DNA from: Saccoglossus kowalevskii
Taxonomy: Eukaryota > Hemichordata > Enteropneusta > Harrimaniidae
Direction of reading: 5' to 3'
DNA: 34,068 nt
Assembly: GCF_000003605.2 (NCBI RefSeq)
Contig: NW_003114958.1
Span: 246,988 to 281,055, forward strand
The notes under the pieces are model-generated. The model made no database searches. It saw nothing but the letters and a program-made list of their open reading frames with translations, and was not told where the DNA came from. Made by a program: the position numbers and the translations under genes. Positions 1 to 18,513 of the stretch are shown in pieces (the stretch's first letter is position 1; every line of letters starts with the position of its first letter).

Positions 1-305
1 TTTCGGTGAATATTTTTGTAATTTTTGGTAAAAAGTGATATTTTCGACTTCTTGTTGAAAACCGCAAGTCCAATTACTTTGATATTACATATATAGGTAC
101 TACATGTGGACTTCTGTCAGATTTGTTCATTTCATAATGATATCTTTAATTCTCTAATTTTGATGAATATTTTTGTAATTTTTGGTAAAAAGTGATATTT
201 TCGACTTCTTGTTGAAAACCGCAAGTCCAATTGCTTTGATATATTATACATATAGGTACTACATGTGGACCTCTCTCAGATTTGTTCATTTTCTAATGAT
301 ATCTT
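1..305. repeat. 157-base direct tandem duplication
   Basis: A segment starting near base 7 (tgaatatttttg) recurs near base 164. The copies agree almost base for base through the tracts ggtaaaaagtgatattttcg and aaccgcaagtccaatt to the ttgttcat block, giving a period of 157 bases. The left edge may be cut by the window. The motif ggtaaaaagtgat also occurs near 22428 inside another repeat-like stretch, so the unit probably belongs to a dispersed family. No coding potential is seen. Confidence 0.85.
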
Positions 306-706
306 CTGTTCTTTAATTGCCATGTGCATTGCTAACAGCAGAGCTATCTCAGCCGACAGGCTGCTTGTTAGTATTTTTAGTAAACAATTCTTTTTCTATT
401 TAGTAATCCAATAAGACATGGTGATTGTGTACAAGCACGTGCTTATGTAAACAGCAAAGTTTATTTTCAAACCACCTGAATATCATTAGCATGCAATTAC
501 TGATGCATTTTGGGTAATAGCTGAAATGCTAAGTTGCTGGAACCACATTTGTTATTGTTTTTTTCATTCAAACTTCCTGTGAATTCATATCCTTCATTTA
601 AACACATTGTAAAGGTATCATGGGACCAATATTAAACATCACCCATGGCAACAATCACTATATTTTGATTGTTGTTTATTTTTTGTAAATTTTATTTTTT
701 TCACAG

Positions 707-787
707 ACCAGCAAAGTTAAAGATAACCAAGAGGATGTTACCATAGAAACTGTATCAAGACAGAGTCATGCTTGTTGCATCATCTGA
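707..787 (+). CDS. Terminal exon of an upstream gene with CAAX-like C-terminus (small GTPase-like?)
   Basis: A long pyrimidine tract ending in ttcacag (to 706) forms a good 3' splice site. The exon is open only in frame 0 and encodes 26 residues ending SRQSHACCII before TGA (785-787); the other two frames stop at once. A hydrophilic stretch ending Cys-Cys-Ile-Ile looks like a prenylation CAAX box, as found at the end of many Ras, Rho and Rab-family GTPases. No GTPase motif is visible because the rest of the gene lies left of the window. An AATAAA signal at 946-951 suits a short 3' UTR. The splice site and frame are seen directly; the GTPase-like idea is inference, and other prenylated proteins are possible. 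Confidence 0.4.
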   Translation, partial: TSKVKDNQEDVTIETVSRQSHACCII

Positions 788-3256
788 TACTGGCATCTAG
801 TCTGCCAAGATACGATTACGAGAAAGCTATCTAGTCACTCATTGGATGTATTCTTTGGAATATTAAATCTGGGATTGGAAGGAGCAAATATGATGTTGTA
901 GAAGCAAACCCATTTCTCAGATTCTAAAAAATATTTATTAAATTCAATAAAAATTGAATGAGAAAATAACATCCCTAAATGGGAATCCTGTTAACACATG
1001 TCATACAGGGTAATACAACCAGCCAATCAAAAAGTGCAGTGGCAATATGATGTAATTTAAAAATGTTTCAATGTTATTCTAATATAAATTTTCGTTTCAG
1101 TTTGGATTGTGAAATTCGAAAATATTTTTAAAAATGAATGCAATGGGTTTGCTGTGTAAATATTATCAAGGCCCTGACTATGAACACACATCTATACTTG
1201 TGCCATGACAAATTAGTGAATTTTTTTTTAATATCTCAAGCTGAATATATGAAAATTGTAATATAAATATTACCTCTAATGACTATCTGAACCAGCCATA
1301 CTGAAGTACATCTGAATTTTAGAATCAGCCAGTGTTTGCATTCTAAATTAAATTATTAATAATGAATTATTAGAGACTTAATCATCTTAGAATGGTTTTA
1401 TATTTGTGGTTTCAAGTCATACCATGACAATTGTATCGCTCTATAAATATGTGCCTCATATTGAATCACAAACTCTTTCTCTCTTGAGGAGCAAAAGTCA
1501 ATCTGGTCCGGAAGGTTCAGGGGAGTCTCAACAATCATCCCAAAGTACCGTTTTCTGCAAGTTTTTGGCCTTTGTTTTCACCTCGATGGTTGCCATGCGG
1601 TGAAAATGCCCGGATGTCCGCCCCTGAGGATAATGTGTTTGTATGCACAAGGATAACTGACATACTGCTGTGGGAGTATTTAGATGACCCATGGATGGAT
1701 GGATGGATGCGGGTTTGTTGATTTTTAAGTAACAGACATGTTGACAGTGTTTATCTAGTTAAATATACACTGGAGATAGAACAAAACTCATTGTTCATTC
1801 ATAGGCTTCCCTTTTGTTTATATAATATAGCGCCCTCAACCATAAACAGCTTCGCAGTTATACACTGCCCTCAATTATACACTGTTATAAATCTTGCTGA
1901 ATAGAGTGCCACATATTTTACCAGATTAGAACCATTTTTTTTTTCGTGATGCTGTATAGCATTTCAAATAAAACAAAATACTGCAATTTATTTATTCTTT
2001 TATTACAATGATTACTTCTGATTACAAAAAATTAAATTTCACCTTAGTGCCTTTTATGTTAACTCACTCTATGCTTAAAGTATTATACTTCAAGAATTGT
2101 GTTTTTATTCAAATTTAATATTTTGTAATGTTTTTTTTATAAATTTTTGTTTGTGTCTTCAGTACTTTTGTCTATTTATTGAAGGGCGGTGGCATCAGAT
2201 ATTCAAATTTTACTTCCACATGATGCTATGAAACTCCAATCATACACAAGTTGTGACAACAAACTTGTAAACATTGCAAACGTATGACAAATAAATATTT
2301 TACTGTAAACATGGACTATTCATTTTTTTTATTGCTGGCTTAAATTAAATTATGAAAACTATGAACTCAGTGTACTATACTCTGTGCTCAGAGTTATTGT
2401 GTACATGCATTGACCCACTGATATCTGTAGATTCATTAATTATGCATACAATTTTGATGTTTTCAGCATATTCACTGTGTTTTCATAAATTTGCATTTAA
2501 TGCATTTACAATAAAACACTGTTTATCAGTTTGACTTAAATATTTGCACATTTCAATATTGATACTATCATTTATCAAAAGTCTACGTCACAACATATTG
2601 TTTCATTTGTTATACAATGTAGACTGCATGTTGTGTTGTAAAAGTCATACGATTCCCAAATTGATAGCGTTTATGCGCTTGCGCATTCTGCTTGACCTGG
2701 GTTTCAACAAACCGGAAGGTATGACAGATTTCGAATGTTCCAAACCTGCAGCGTCGCCGTACACATCTCATCCGTGTTTTCAGCTCTCCGCGTAAAATAT
2801 GCGCTCAAATAAAAGTATCAGCCTCTGAAAATGTTCACACTGTTCTGTCTAAGCATGAAAAACGAGCACGTAAATTATCATTGACTATAATACTTTCGTA
2901 TTTAGGGGGGTGTTTTGGAAGTTAAAAAATAAGTCAGGGTCATATTTACTCCGCGAAAAACGCACGACAGTACTACAATCTGATTAAAATAAGATCTTAG
3001 TTTGATCTTTATTTATTTATATTTTTTTCAAATATGTGTATAAATATTTTTCTTATTATACATTTTCTTTTATTTTATTTTATTTTATTAATTTATTATT
3101 AATTTGCTGTCGGTTTTACTAATTGTGAAAGCGTGGCGATAGATGAAGTAATTCAAGTTAAGATGTACGTAATAATAATAAATTACAAAACAATGAAAAT
3201 ATATAGTAAAAATTCACACTGTACAATACATCACGTTTTAATCAGATTGGACAGTA
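788..3256. other. Intergenic, AT-rich; no gene supported
   Basis: Mostly AT-rich with short chance ORFs only. It contains a (TGGA)n run near 1688-1708. A more CpG-rich patch at about 2660-2960 includes tgcgcttgcgca, which resembles an NRF1-type site. That patch could be promoter DNA for something transcribed to either side, but no convincing exon follows it. Confidence 0.5.
946..951 (+). terminator. Polyadenylation signal AATAAA
   Basis: Canonical AATAAA about 160 bases after the stop codon of the CAAX-type terminal exon. It is plausible as that gene's 3' end, but AT-rich DNA produces such hexamers by chance. Confidence 0.4.
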
Positions 3257-3388
3257 CTATATAATATCTTTTTGGAAAAAATCTTCTTTTCCAACCGGTA
3301 ATTCACGTTTCTCAGCTGTATTACATAGTTCTTCTAGCTGCCCATTTTGTACCCATCCACACACAGTCAGCTGGCGCACACGTGATAA
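3257..3388 (-). CDS. Possible minus-strand exon or repeat-borne ORF fragment
   Basis: On the minus strand an AT-rich tract ends in gtgcgccag, a possible 3' splice site. It is followed by an open frame beginning LTVCGWVQNGQLEELCNTAE and continuing through KRELPVGKEDFFQK to a TAG stop at 3257-3259. The composition is protein-like, with a faint resemblance to SAP-type helices (an L-x-E-L-C ... R-E-L-P-V pattern). The boundary tract also occurs at 13557-13583 and, as a 31-base identical block, at 16539-16569, so it may belong to a mobile element that carries this ORF. Neither a full gene nor a function can be claimed. Confidence 0.25.
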   Translation of the reverse strand, partial: LSRVRQLTVCGWVQNGQLEELCNTAEKRELPVGKEDFFQKDII

Positions 3389-3400
3389 TAAAATAAATAC
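3370..3400. repeat. 31-base exact repeat, copy 1
   Basis: The block starting gctggcgcacacgtgataat and ending aataaatac is identical at 3370-3400 and 16539-16569. A 27-base overlapping stretch (3362-3388) recurs in reverse orientation at 13557-13583 with one mismatch. Three sites in two orientations point to a dispersed element end. Confidence 0.75.
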
Positions 3401-3459
3401 GATATTTACTATATGGGGGCCGCCATCTTGAATTGAATGCAGCATAAAACTAAATAAGA

Positions 3460-4288
3460 GACAAGTTGTGAAACGCGTTTTTCAGCATTCAACAAATCTG
3501 GACAAAAATACCAATCTTTCACAGAAATACGATACATTGGGATAATATTAAGCCAGCCTATAACAAAATTCGGCCGAATTCGTCGTTATTGTGTGGAAAA
3601 ATCCCTTAAATACGAACACCTAATTACACGAAGAACATAGAACACCTTCCCGGGGAAAACATACTAGTAATATATACAATATAATATATATTCTCAGAAG
3701 ATTATACAACAAACTTAAGTTGGAACAGAAATAAATCAAAAAATAATTGCCGTAGATAGATTAATACTATACATTCAATACTTAAATAAAATGTGTTGAA
3801 CGTCATCTTAATTTAAATACATAAATTCAGTAATATTATTATAGAAATATACACAAAAACTGTCATAAATCGATCTCTATGGCAACATTAACACCTATAC
3901 TTAATATATTTAAAATTAATTTAGAACTTGTCTTATTTATTTTATAAACTACCTAATCATAAATACATACAAACCGTCTAAATATGAGTGGCACCACTCA
4001 TTATTTCCGAGTACATCGTCACGAAAGTTTGCATATCAACAGTGACTATACGTTTCACATATTTTGTGCAGTCATAACTAAATCAGTACGCGAGCAGGTA
4101 ACGTTCCTTGCAAGTTCCCGGATGTAAAACAGGCTTGTAAAAACAATGACGTCATACATTGCGCTTTTGGTCTGTGTTAATTTTCTAGCAAGGGGTGAAT
4201 ATATATGTGAGTGTGTCTATGCTAAATAGGTGTAGGTGTGTCTTTAACGCGACTGTGAGTTCAAAGGCACACCGGGTTGGCACTGGCC
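3460..4288. other. AT-rich upstream flank of the macro-TIR gene
   Basis: No exon is seen. The stretch from 4080 to 4288 is richer in CpG than the preceding kilobase, and a TATA-like gaatatatatg lies near 4198. The promoter of the following gene is probably here, but no single element is convincing. Confidence 0.4.
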
Positions 4289-11091
<6,803 letters not shown>

Positions 11092-12887
11092 CAGATTCCA
11101 AGTTCACTGACAATATATCGCGTTGGATATACGCACAAGGGATGTTGTAATGGGGATATTAATGTTTATATTCGCAGGGAGACAACTGCGAAAAGTCCCA
11201 ATATAATTCTGCTCAACGTTTGTAAGATGAACTACATGATAAATGCAATAGAAAACAGTGAATACACAGAAGACCCAACCCAGGTATTTATTGAATATAT
11301 GGTTTTAATGAAATATCTAACACAGTACTTGTTCTCGTTCGAGGCTATATTAAGAACAGCTGACTGGGGGATATACATCGTAATCTTTACCGAACTCCCG
11401 CTATCCTATTACGAGCTATGTAAAGCGGGGGACTCAATTTCCGCGCGTGCGCAGGTGACGACCCTCCCGCTTTAAAATTAGCCAATTATCTGGTAAGGCT
11501 GATGATACATATTTAGATGTCGATTTTTATGCTTGTATAACATTGGCTGCGAACGAGGCTGTACAAAAAACAGAAAGCCAGGTGTGTTACATAGTAGCGC
11601 AATGTGTTTCTGTAGTAACCGATGTTACGTTAAAAACTGTTCTGTTATTTTCTTTGTCAGTATTTGTATGACGTGGATTGGAGCCAACTTGAAAACGAAG
11701 ACGTCAAATCGGGAAATACCAAGTCAGCGAGTTCCAATTGCAAGTCATCTTCATCGTTGTTTCATCTTGGCAGCATGGTTGGGACAATACTGCACTCTCG
11801 CTTTAATAAGAAACCGTGAAATATACAACACTGGCAGCGAAATGAAGCGGTCGTCAGGCAGCGTGCTTTCGAGTTTTAATGCATTTTACGCGCATAGTAT
11901 ACGTCGCAATTGATCCAAATCGAGCGCGACATTGCACGACAACTACCGCCCACCAAGTTAGCTGTAATTCGAGTAAATGTTACTTGAATTTATCGATCAT
12001 ACACTGTCCCGGGTCATGTATGGTATCTACATGTATCGGGCACTGATTGCGGAGCACTGCTGTATTCATGGTGTTGTGTTTATTCCGTTTATTTACATTT
12101 TGTAACATATAAATACCTACAACCACCAGTGTGAATAAAATATACTCAGGATAAACTGGATATTTTACCGATTATAAGATATTTGAATAATCCTACTGAA
12201 AATTAGACTGATGCATGGACTAATTTCTTCGCCCAACAAAAAATGTCAACCAGCCCGCGCATTAATATGGGCCTGTAACTACATAGTCTTGTTCATAATA
12301 TGACCACACGCATTTCTTGATTTGAAATTCAAATCTTTGCGCGAAGCAACACGCCCTCTCTGTTTGTTTAGTCCAAAAATAATAACTGTTACCTGTACAC
12401 GATCTGTTATACCCACATAACTTGTCACTTAAATATAATAAGCAATGAAGTCTGAAACGGACAAATAGTTGTCCCAAAATTGGAACCTACCCACTACCCA
12501 TCTCATTACATATAGGTTTCACACGACAATAATAATTTGTAATTCTCTCTCGTGAGTGCCACGGTGTTTTAGGTAATGAACTACGGCAAACATGCATTGT
12601 GAACAAATAGGAGTCGTTTTTAACCTTTATAATTTGTAATGCAGTACATGTAAAATAAACACATTTTAGTTTAGTTTTGTATGTTGTCAGGTTGATTCAA
12701 AGTAAACCGTATTTATAGTTATATTTATGAATCAATGTAAATAAAGAGTGTTTCACATTAAAATTTTAGGTGCTTCTCTATTTCAATTCTATGAGCATAT
12801 CTTTTTCATCCGGAGGTGAAACAATTGCGCTGTTTTCTATCAATTGTGTTATTAAGGTAGAGATGCATGTTCGTGGCAAAGTCAGCT
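11092..12887 (+). other. 3' flank of the macro-TIR gene up to the gap
   Basis: Probable long 3' UTR and intergenic DNA. Chance ORFs at 11227-11475 and 11533-11913 have no recognisable domain. 11424-11476 is a palindromic GCGGG element related to the one in intron 6. The first canonical AATAAA downstream is at 12134-12139. A fragment aaggtagagatgca at 12854-12867 recurs at 4970 and 22244. Confidence 0.45.
12134..12139 (+). terminator. Candidate polyadenylation signal
   Basis: AATAAA about 1.04 kb after the stop codon of the macro-TIR gene. It is the first canonical hexamer noticed, but the distance makes the assignment uncertain. Confidence 0.3.
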
Positions 12888-13556
12888 NNNNNNNNNNNNN
12901 NNNNNNNNNNNNNNNNNNNNNNNNNNNNNNNNNNNNNNNNNNNNNNNNNNNNNNNNNNNNNNNNNNNNNNNNNNNNNNNNNNNNNNNNNNNNNNNNNNNN
13001 NNNNNNNNNNNNNNNNNNNNNNNNNNNNNNNNNNNNNNNNNNNNNNNNNNNNNNNNNNNNNNNNNNNNNNNNNNNNNNNNNNNNNNNNNNNNNNNNNNNN
13101 NNNNNNNNNNNNNNNNNNNNNNNNNNNNNNNNNNNNNNNNNNNNNNNNNNNNNNNNNNNNNNNNNNNNNNNNNNNNNNNNNNNNNNNNNNNNNNNNNNNN
13201 NNNNNNNNNNNNNNNNNNNNNNNNNNNNNNNNNNNNNNNNNNNNNNNNNNNNNNNNNNNNNNNNNNNNNNNNNNNNNNNNNNNNNNNNNNNNNNNNNNNN
13301 NNNNNNNNNNNNNNNNNNNNNNNNNNNNNNNNNNNNNNNNNNNNNNNNNNNNNNNNNNNNNNNNNNNNNNNNNNNNNNNNNNNNNNNNNNNNNNNNNNNN
13401 NNNNNNNNNNNNNNNNNNNNNNNNNNNNNNNNNNNNNNNNNNNNNNNNNNNNNNNNNNNNNNNNNNNNNNNNNNNNNNNNNNNNNNNNNNNNNNNNNNNN
13501 NNNNNNNNNNNNNNNNNNNNNNNNNNNNNNNNNNNNNNNNNNNNNNNNNNNNNNNN
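12888..13556. other. Assembly gap (669 N)
   Basis: A run of N. Reading frames that cross it are artefacts. Both flanks carry repeat sequence (aaggtagagatgca on the left, the gtgtgcgccag block on the right), so a collapsed repeat probably caused the gap. Confidence 0.99.
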
Positions 13557-14393
13557 TTATCATGTGTGCGCCAGCTGACTGTGGTTCGTGGGCACTCGGA
13601 GTGATTTTTTTTTTCTCACCCAGACAGTCTTGGCTAGATTGTGTTGAAATTTCGGAACATTGTCAATTCTGGAACATGCCCAAAAATGGATTTTAAAATA
13701 TAGGGAATCGAGACACGCGTATGTGATTAAAAGTTCCGAAAGTTTGTTTACGTTGCTCTTTGATTGACAAGTCACTGTTGATGTTTTATGCAAATGAGTT
13801 GCTGACCTCAGTTACGGTGCGGCGATGTGTAACTTCCTGTCCGCGACCCTGTTTAACTTACCTCAAATAATCAACCATCAACTAGTCTTGCAAACTACAC
13901 AACAAAGACAAGATCTAGACGCTAATGATAAGTAAACTTTTTCACCCTTATCTCGCAACATGTCGACAACTTCTAGCCTGGCAGCTTCCAGTGGAGTACT
14001 GTTAAATATTTTTTTTTCACGCATTTTTTTCTCCGAAGGCATTATAAAACTGACTAATTATACATTTGTCGTTTCGCTGTAACGATCACTGTGCTGATAG
14101 ACATTCATGCGCATATCAGTGGCATATTTATTATGCAGCCAATAACATTTACATATGGACTACGTCACGGTGTGATAAGGTGTGTCAGACATGCGCATGC
14201 TCAGTGGAAAACTTTAAAAGTCGTTGCATATGTGAATGACGAGTATTTCCACCATGTCACGTTATTGATGCAAAATATTCATGTCCAATTATATATTTCT
14301 AAGGAATGAGTCGTTCTTTTATAATTGCCAGACCTTAAAATTACCAAATAACGGCAACTTTTTTTCAATACGTATACATTCAGCACTTTTATT
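13557..14393. other. Right flank of the gap; no gene supported
   Basis: Begins with the repeat block that is also found at 3362-3388. It holds only chance ORFs, plus tgcgcatgct and similar CpG dyads near 14105 and 14190. Confidence 0.5.
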
Positions 14394-14729
14394 CTAGTCA
14401 CCTCGGCACAAATAATGGTTTGTCCCGTAGTAGGGTTGAAAGAGTATGAGAATGATGTGGTTGAGGGCGTCCGACAAGTATATACATTGTATGTACAGGT
14501 TCTGTTTTGAATTATAACTCAGTTGTATACCGCTACGCATAGGTGAGATGCTATTTAAATCGGGACAGGGCTTATGATCAATGACCGAGTTGAGTCTCGA
14601 AAACGGGTACAGCAAACCAATGTAACCAATGGTACCAAGTAGACACGACGAACGCAACAGGTGTTTGTTGTCATACTTGCGTACGTCTTTGCCAATTATG
14701 GAATTCACTATACGCGATACATTGGCCAT
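14394..14729 (-). CDS. Possible first exon of a minus-strand gene
   Basis: A minus-strand frame of 111 codons opens with MANVSRIVNSIIGKDVRKYD. A moderately hydrophobic stretch follows, LLRSSCLLGTIGYIGLLYPF, that could be a membrane helix. The first 60 codons are clearly richer in CpG than the surroundings, as the real exons here are; the tail (QCIYLSDALNHII...) looks like intron read-through. A real exon would probably end near 14570-14600 and continue towards the gap, where the rest is hidden. I do not recognise the protein. Confidence 0.3.
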   Translation of the reverse strand: MANVSRIVNSIIGKDVRKYDNKHLLRSSCLLGTIGYIGLLYPFSRLNSVIDHKPCPDLNSISPMRSGIQLSYNSKQNLYIQCIYLSDALNHIILILFQPYYGTNHYLCRGD

Positions 14730-15483
14730 TAACTTTACTCATGGCGTGTAGTGACCTAAACGTTCCCATGCCTCTAAGTTTACGTACACTGTTGTACTGG
14801 GGATTGGTCGCGAAATATGTGTGTGGTGCGTTTAAGGATATAGCACTAAATTCAGCGGTGAGTCCACCTAATTGTACTCAGTTTGGATGCCCACCCTGTG
14901 TACTTGCACGTTTATTTACATATTGAGCATGTCCTGACATTGGGCTTTGAGGCAACATTTACGACGACATCACCGTCGTCATTTGCAAGCTGCGCTAGGT
15001 TGTCACGGTTATATATGTACCCTTTATTGTAATGATGTACATACGTTTTAGGCATGTTTAGACTTAAGGTAGTTGGCTACAATTAAAACAGACCACCATA
15101 CATGTACTTCCCTGACTGTGGTAATGTCTTCCACGAAAACGGCATAACATCCTACTGAAGAAGATAATAGCTAGAAATTTACATATTTAATAGGACAACG
15201 AGATAACCAAATATTATCTAATGATATATCATGAACTTGTTAAGTTAAGAGCAATGCATTGGTTCAGTGTGGTGAAAATGTCCCAACATTTTGTTCGGTC
15301 AAATACAGTAAACACAAAGATGTGTACTGGTTATTAAGAAATTGTAATATATTCCCTATCAAATACAATCATGTTGTATTACAGCACCGTTGAAATGACA
15401 ATTCTCTTTTCAATTTATGTAATTTATGTTTTTTTAGTAAGTTCAATAGTCAGATTTATTTCATTCACCAGGTAAATTTAAAC
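14730..15483. other. Intergenic stretch upstream of gene B
   Basis: No gene seen. The frame at 14741-14926 opposite the minus-strand candidate has no domain. A caccag acceptor-like site at 15467-15472 sits just before the start codon of gene B, so a non-coding 5' exon may lie in this region. Confidence 0.4.
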
Positions 15484-18400
15484 ATGCAGTCCTTTCTAAT
15501 CATTTTATTTGTGACGTCATTCCAAGACTGGGCGACCAGCGTGACTACAGGTAAACATCGAACGCTTTTTAAATTCGGATTATTAATGTAATTTTATGTA
15601 CTTAATTTTCACATGGCCTGAAATTTTAATTTAGAGAAGTATCTATTTAATACTGTACTTTACCAACTCTTCTGCATAGAAGTAACCAATTAACACAATT
15701 CCCACATTTTCTTTGTCTCTGACATATGTGATACGTTTTTTGTTGTTTTTGTTTTAGATCTGGAGTTCTCGTCGTTTAGAGTGGTCCGCCCGTATTCGAC
15801 TGGGTCTGTCTCGTTTCTCGTGGACACTGAAATTGACACACATTTCAGTTTCAAAATAACCAATAACGGAGATAATCTCGGAGTCGACAATGGTGATCCA
15901 CCCTTTAATATCACGTTATACCTAACAGACGCCGATCAGACGGACCATCTTTATGATCTGCACACAGTTTCTGATCATACCACAAACATTTCGGCAGAAC
16001 TTCTCCAGAATGGTGACGTCACTTTGACAACATCGATCGGTTTCAGTTACCCTAAAACGCAGTGTGGGGCAGCCAGCTACATATGTGCTGGCATACTGCC
16101 ATCCTTATACGTAGACAACACTGCCAGCAATGACGTAAAGTGTCTGCGCATGGCAAATGGGGATATCGACTCGTATGCTGGGGCTACAAACTGTCCAGGT
16201 AGGTATATATATTAGAAGACGTGAGGGTGATGAAATGACATATCTATTATACATGATTTGAAGCACAGAGTTTCGTTACCGGACACATTGTGTAGTATTT
16301 CACTGCATCGAAACCGTTCCGTTGCGTAATAGTATAATTATACAAGTGTAACACGTATTATTACATATGTACTTCAGTTTATTTTGATTCGTCCCATAAA
16401 TCAAAATCGGTATTTCCACAACCCATATGCAAATGAGGTCTGCGAGCAAACAAAGTAGTCCCTTCAGGAGTACAGTTTTTCGAAATAAACAATATTTAGA
16501 AGTATGATATTTTCCCCTTGGGGTACATGAATATACTTGCTGGCGCACACGTGATAATAAAATAAATACTTTAATTAAAAAATAACTGAATCACTGTCAT
16601 GTTAAATCACATTCGTTGTAAAATACTGATGTCGTTTGTGATTACTGATTCCATTCACGTTTATTAAAATTCACGTTTAGTGTAATAAAAAATACACGTT
16701 TCACCATTCACTTATGTACGTGTACCATCGAATTTTGAACAACCACAGTCAAGGAGAAAGCCCTGATTGGTTGAACGGTTAGTTTTGGGTATCCAATGAG
16801 AGTAAAGCTTACACATAATCTTGTCGACGTGCCTCAAATACGAAAACAAACTCAGTTTCAACGTTCCACTTTGTTTCTCCAGATATTGCCGTGGAGAGTT
16901 TCACCATAACATCGCCCTCAACGGTGGAGTACATCCAACATAGTAGTGTTGATATCAAGTTGACTGTTTCTCTTATCAATTACGGCAGTGACATTGACAC
17001 TGCGCCTGCCCTAAAGGAAAACTTCTTCTTCGAAATTGTTTTGTCAAGCGACGATGATTTAAACAAGGTAAATAAAATGACGATAATGTGTTACAATCTC
17101 TGGTGCTGGATAGAAAATAACTAAGCTTCGAATATATTAGAGTTGGCATATTCTTTAGGTGAATTATTTGATGATGTTGATGATTCCGTGAAGAAAATTT
17201 CGGCGTTGCTCGTCCATGTCAGTCACAATTAACATCGTACTACGAGCACACTGAGTATCACAGGAAATCACGTACAATTCAATGCGATTAATTGTTTGAT
17301 TGGTTCTTATTTGATTTCCAGGACAACGTTACAATGGTGAACTTCACCATGGACCAATCACAAGCTGTGAATGCTAATGGAGGCATATCTCAGGACGCCT
17401 CGCTCTCGATCACCGATCTGAGCGCTACGCTGATTGCACCGGAGTCCGATGAGCGCTGTCAGGAATTGATATACTTCTGTCTCGTTGTTACTCCTGGTAA
17501 GTGTAGTTAGTCTTTTTGACGAGTAGTGAATAGATGAAACGCACTGTTGATTAAAATAGTAACGTAGTTAGATAGTTAAATACAAAATTAAGAGAGTTTT
17601 AAAAGTCGGATGAAAAGATGAGTTTATATATACAAATATAGTTCAAATTCGAGGGCCTCCGTCCATGACATAAATTAATATTATACTACAAAATAGGTAA
17701 ATACAACACTGCCAGCACATAGTTTATATTGTGTCTCTGAATTGTGTTATTTATATGGAGGAATGCAATTTATATAACTAGATAGCCCCTGAAACGGCAA
17801 GGAATCTAGTCTACTCCAAGTCTCATATCCAAAAATACTGTTTAAAAAACATTCATTCAATTTTTTGGTTTTCAGTATTTGTGAAACATGGGAGCATTTA
17901 TATATATATATACAATATGGCAGACGGCGCGAAAACCAAAATGTTTGCCACTACTAAGAGTGTTGCACGAAATAAATAACATGATCTTGAAATTCCTGCT
18001 TAAATGAAGTACTTTTGATTGCTTTTGACAAAATATCTATATCCTAATTGTGTGTCAATTTGGTATATGGCAACTGTGGAACAATGAGGGCAATTATTAT
18101 ATCTGTTGAATTCTTGGCTCTACACAAGAAGTTCAGTTTCAAATTGTTTCAAGATCTCTTGTCCGAAATTGAGTAGTTCAACTTTGTTCTCACTAATAAT
18201 GACACCTGTATTTTGTAAGGAACTGACGCCGCCTTCGGTGAATTCGAGACAGGCAACAACGCGAAATGTGTCAAGTTTGACGTTTCAGACGACGCCACCA
18301 ACGATCCAGGAGTATTGACATGCAAAGGTAAACTCGTATGTTCCAACATGGAATTCAATAAACAACGTACATATTAATGTGAATTGAAGCGACGCACTTA

Positions 18401-18513
18401 ACAACTATGTTACATTTCGTATAATGTATTTTGTTTCAGGGGGCACGCCCTCTACAAGTTACTATTTGACAGTGTTGTTACCATGGATATGGAAACTATA
18501 CATATACCTGTAA
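15484..18513 (+). CDS. Gene B: secreted/GPI-type protein with two CARDB-like domains (6 exons, 349 aa)
   Basis: Exons 15484-15550, 15758-16198, 16883-17067, 17322-17496, 18220-18327 and 18440-18513. All introns are GT-AG, phases match (1,1,0,1,1), and the 1050 bases end in TAA. Residues 1-22 are a signal peptide (MQSFLIILFVTSF...). Domain 1 (about 24-169) and domain 2 (about 171-325) are beta-rich, with FKITNNGD then FNITLYL, the 'N-x-G ... f-x-v-x-l-y-l' order of CARDB-type Ig-like folds. Each carries four cysteines: 125/132/151/168 and 276/284/306/324. N-glycosylation sites are present (Asn73, 99, 233, 238). After GGTPSTS a hydrophobic tail to the stop (YYLTVLLPWIWKLYIYL) suggests GPI anchoring. 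Gene C is a paralogue. Exons are firm; fold and anchor are inference; function unknown. Confidence 0.82.
16539..16569. repeat. 31-base exact repeat, copy 2
   Basis: Identical to 3370-3400, same orientation, inside intron 2 of gene B. Sequence to either side differs between the two copies. Confidence 0.75.
17778..17970. repeat. Dispersed repeat, copy A (intron 4 of gene B)
   Basis: Shares long runs with 19884-20100: aatctagtcyactccaagtc, then aaatactgttt, acattcattcaatt, tatttgtgaaacatggga and atggcanacggcgc. Copy A lacks a segment present in copy B. It is non-coding. Confidence 0.8.

Noticed and set aside
2544-2795. 83-codon plus-strand frame
   Set aside because: AT-driven first half, no motif, and no splice or start context to support it.
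4277-4288. Upstream TTG start for the macro-TIR gene
   Set aside because: Animal genes start at ATG, and the ATG at 4289 has a strong Kozak context.
11227-11913. Frames of 82 and 126 codons after the macro-TIR gene
   Set aside because: No recognisable domain; the first runs through a repeat element and both lie in probable 3' UTR.
12770-13696. Long frames of 245-308 codons on both strands across the middle of the window
   Set aside because: They are almost entirely N from the assembly gap and carry no information.
18106-18318. 70-codon plus-strand frame over exon 5 of gene B
   Set aside because: Out of frame with the exon that carries the conserved cysteines and matching phases.
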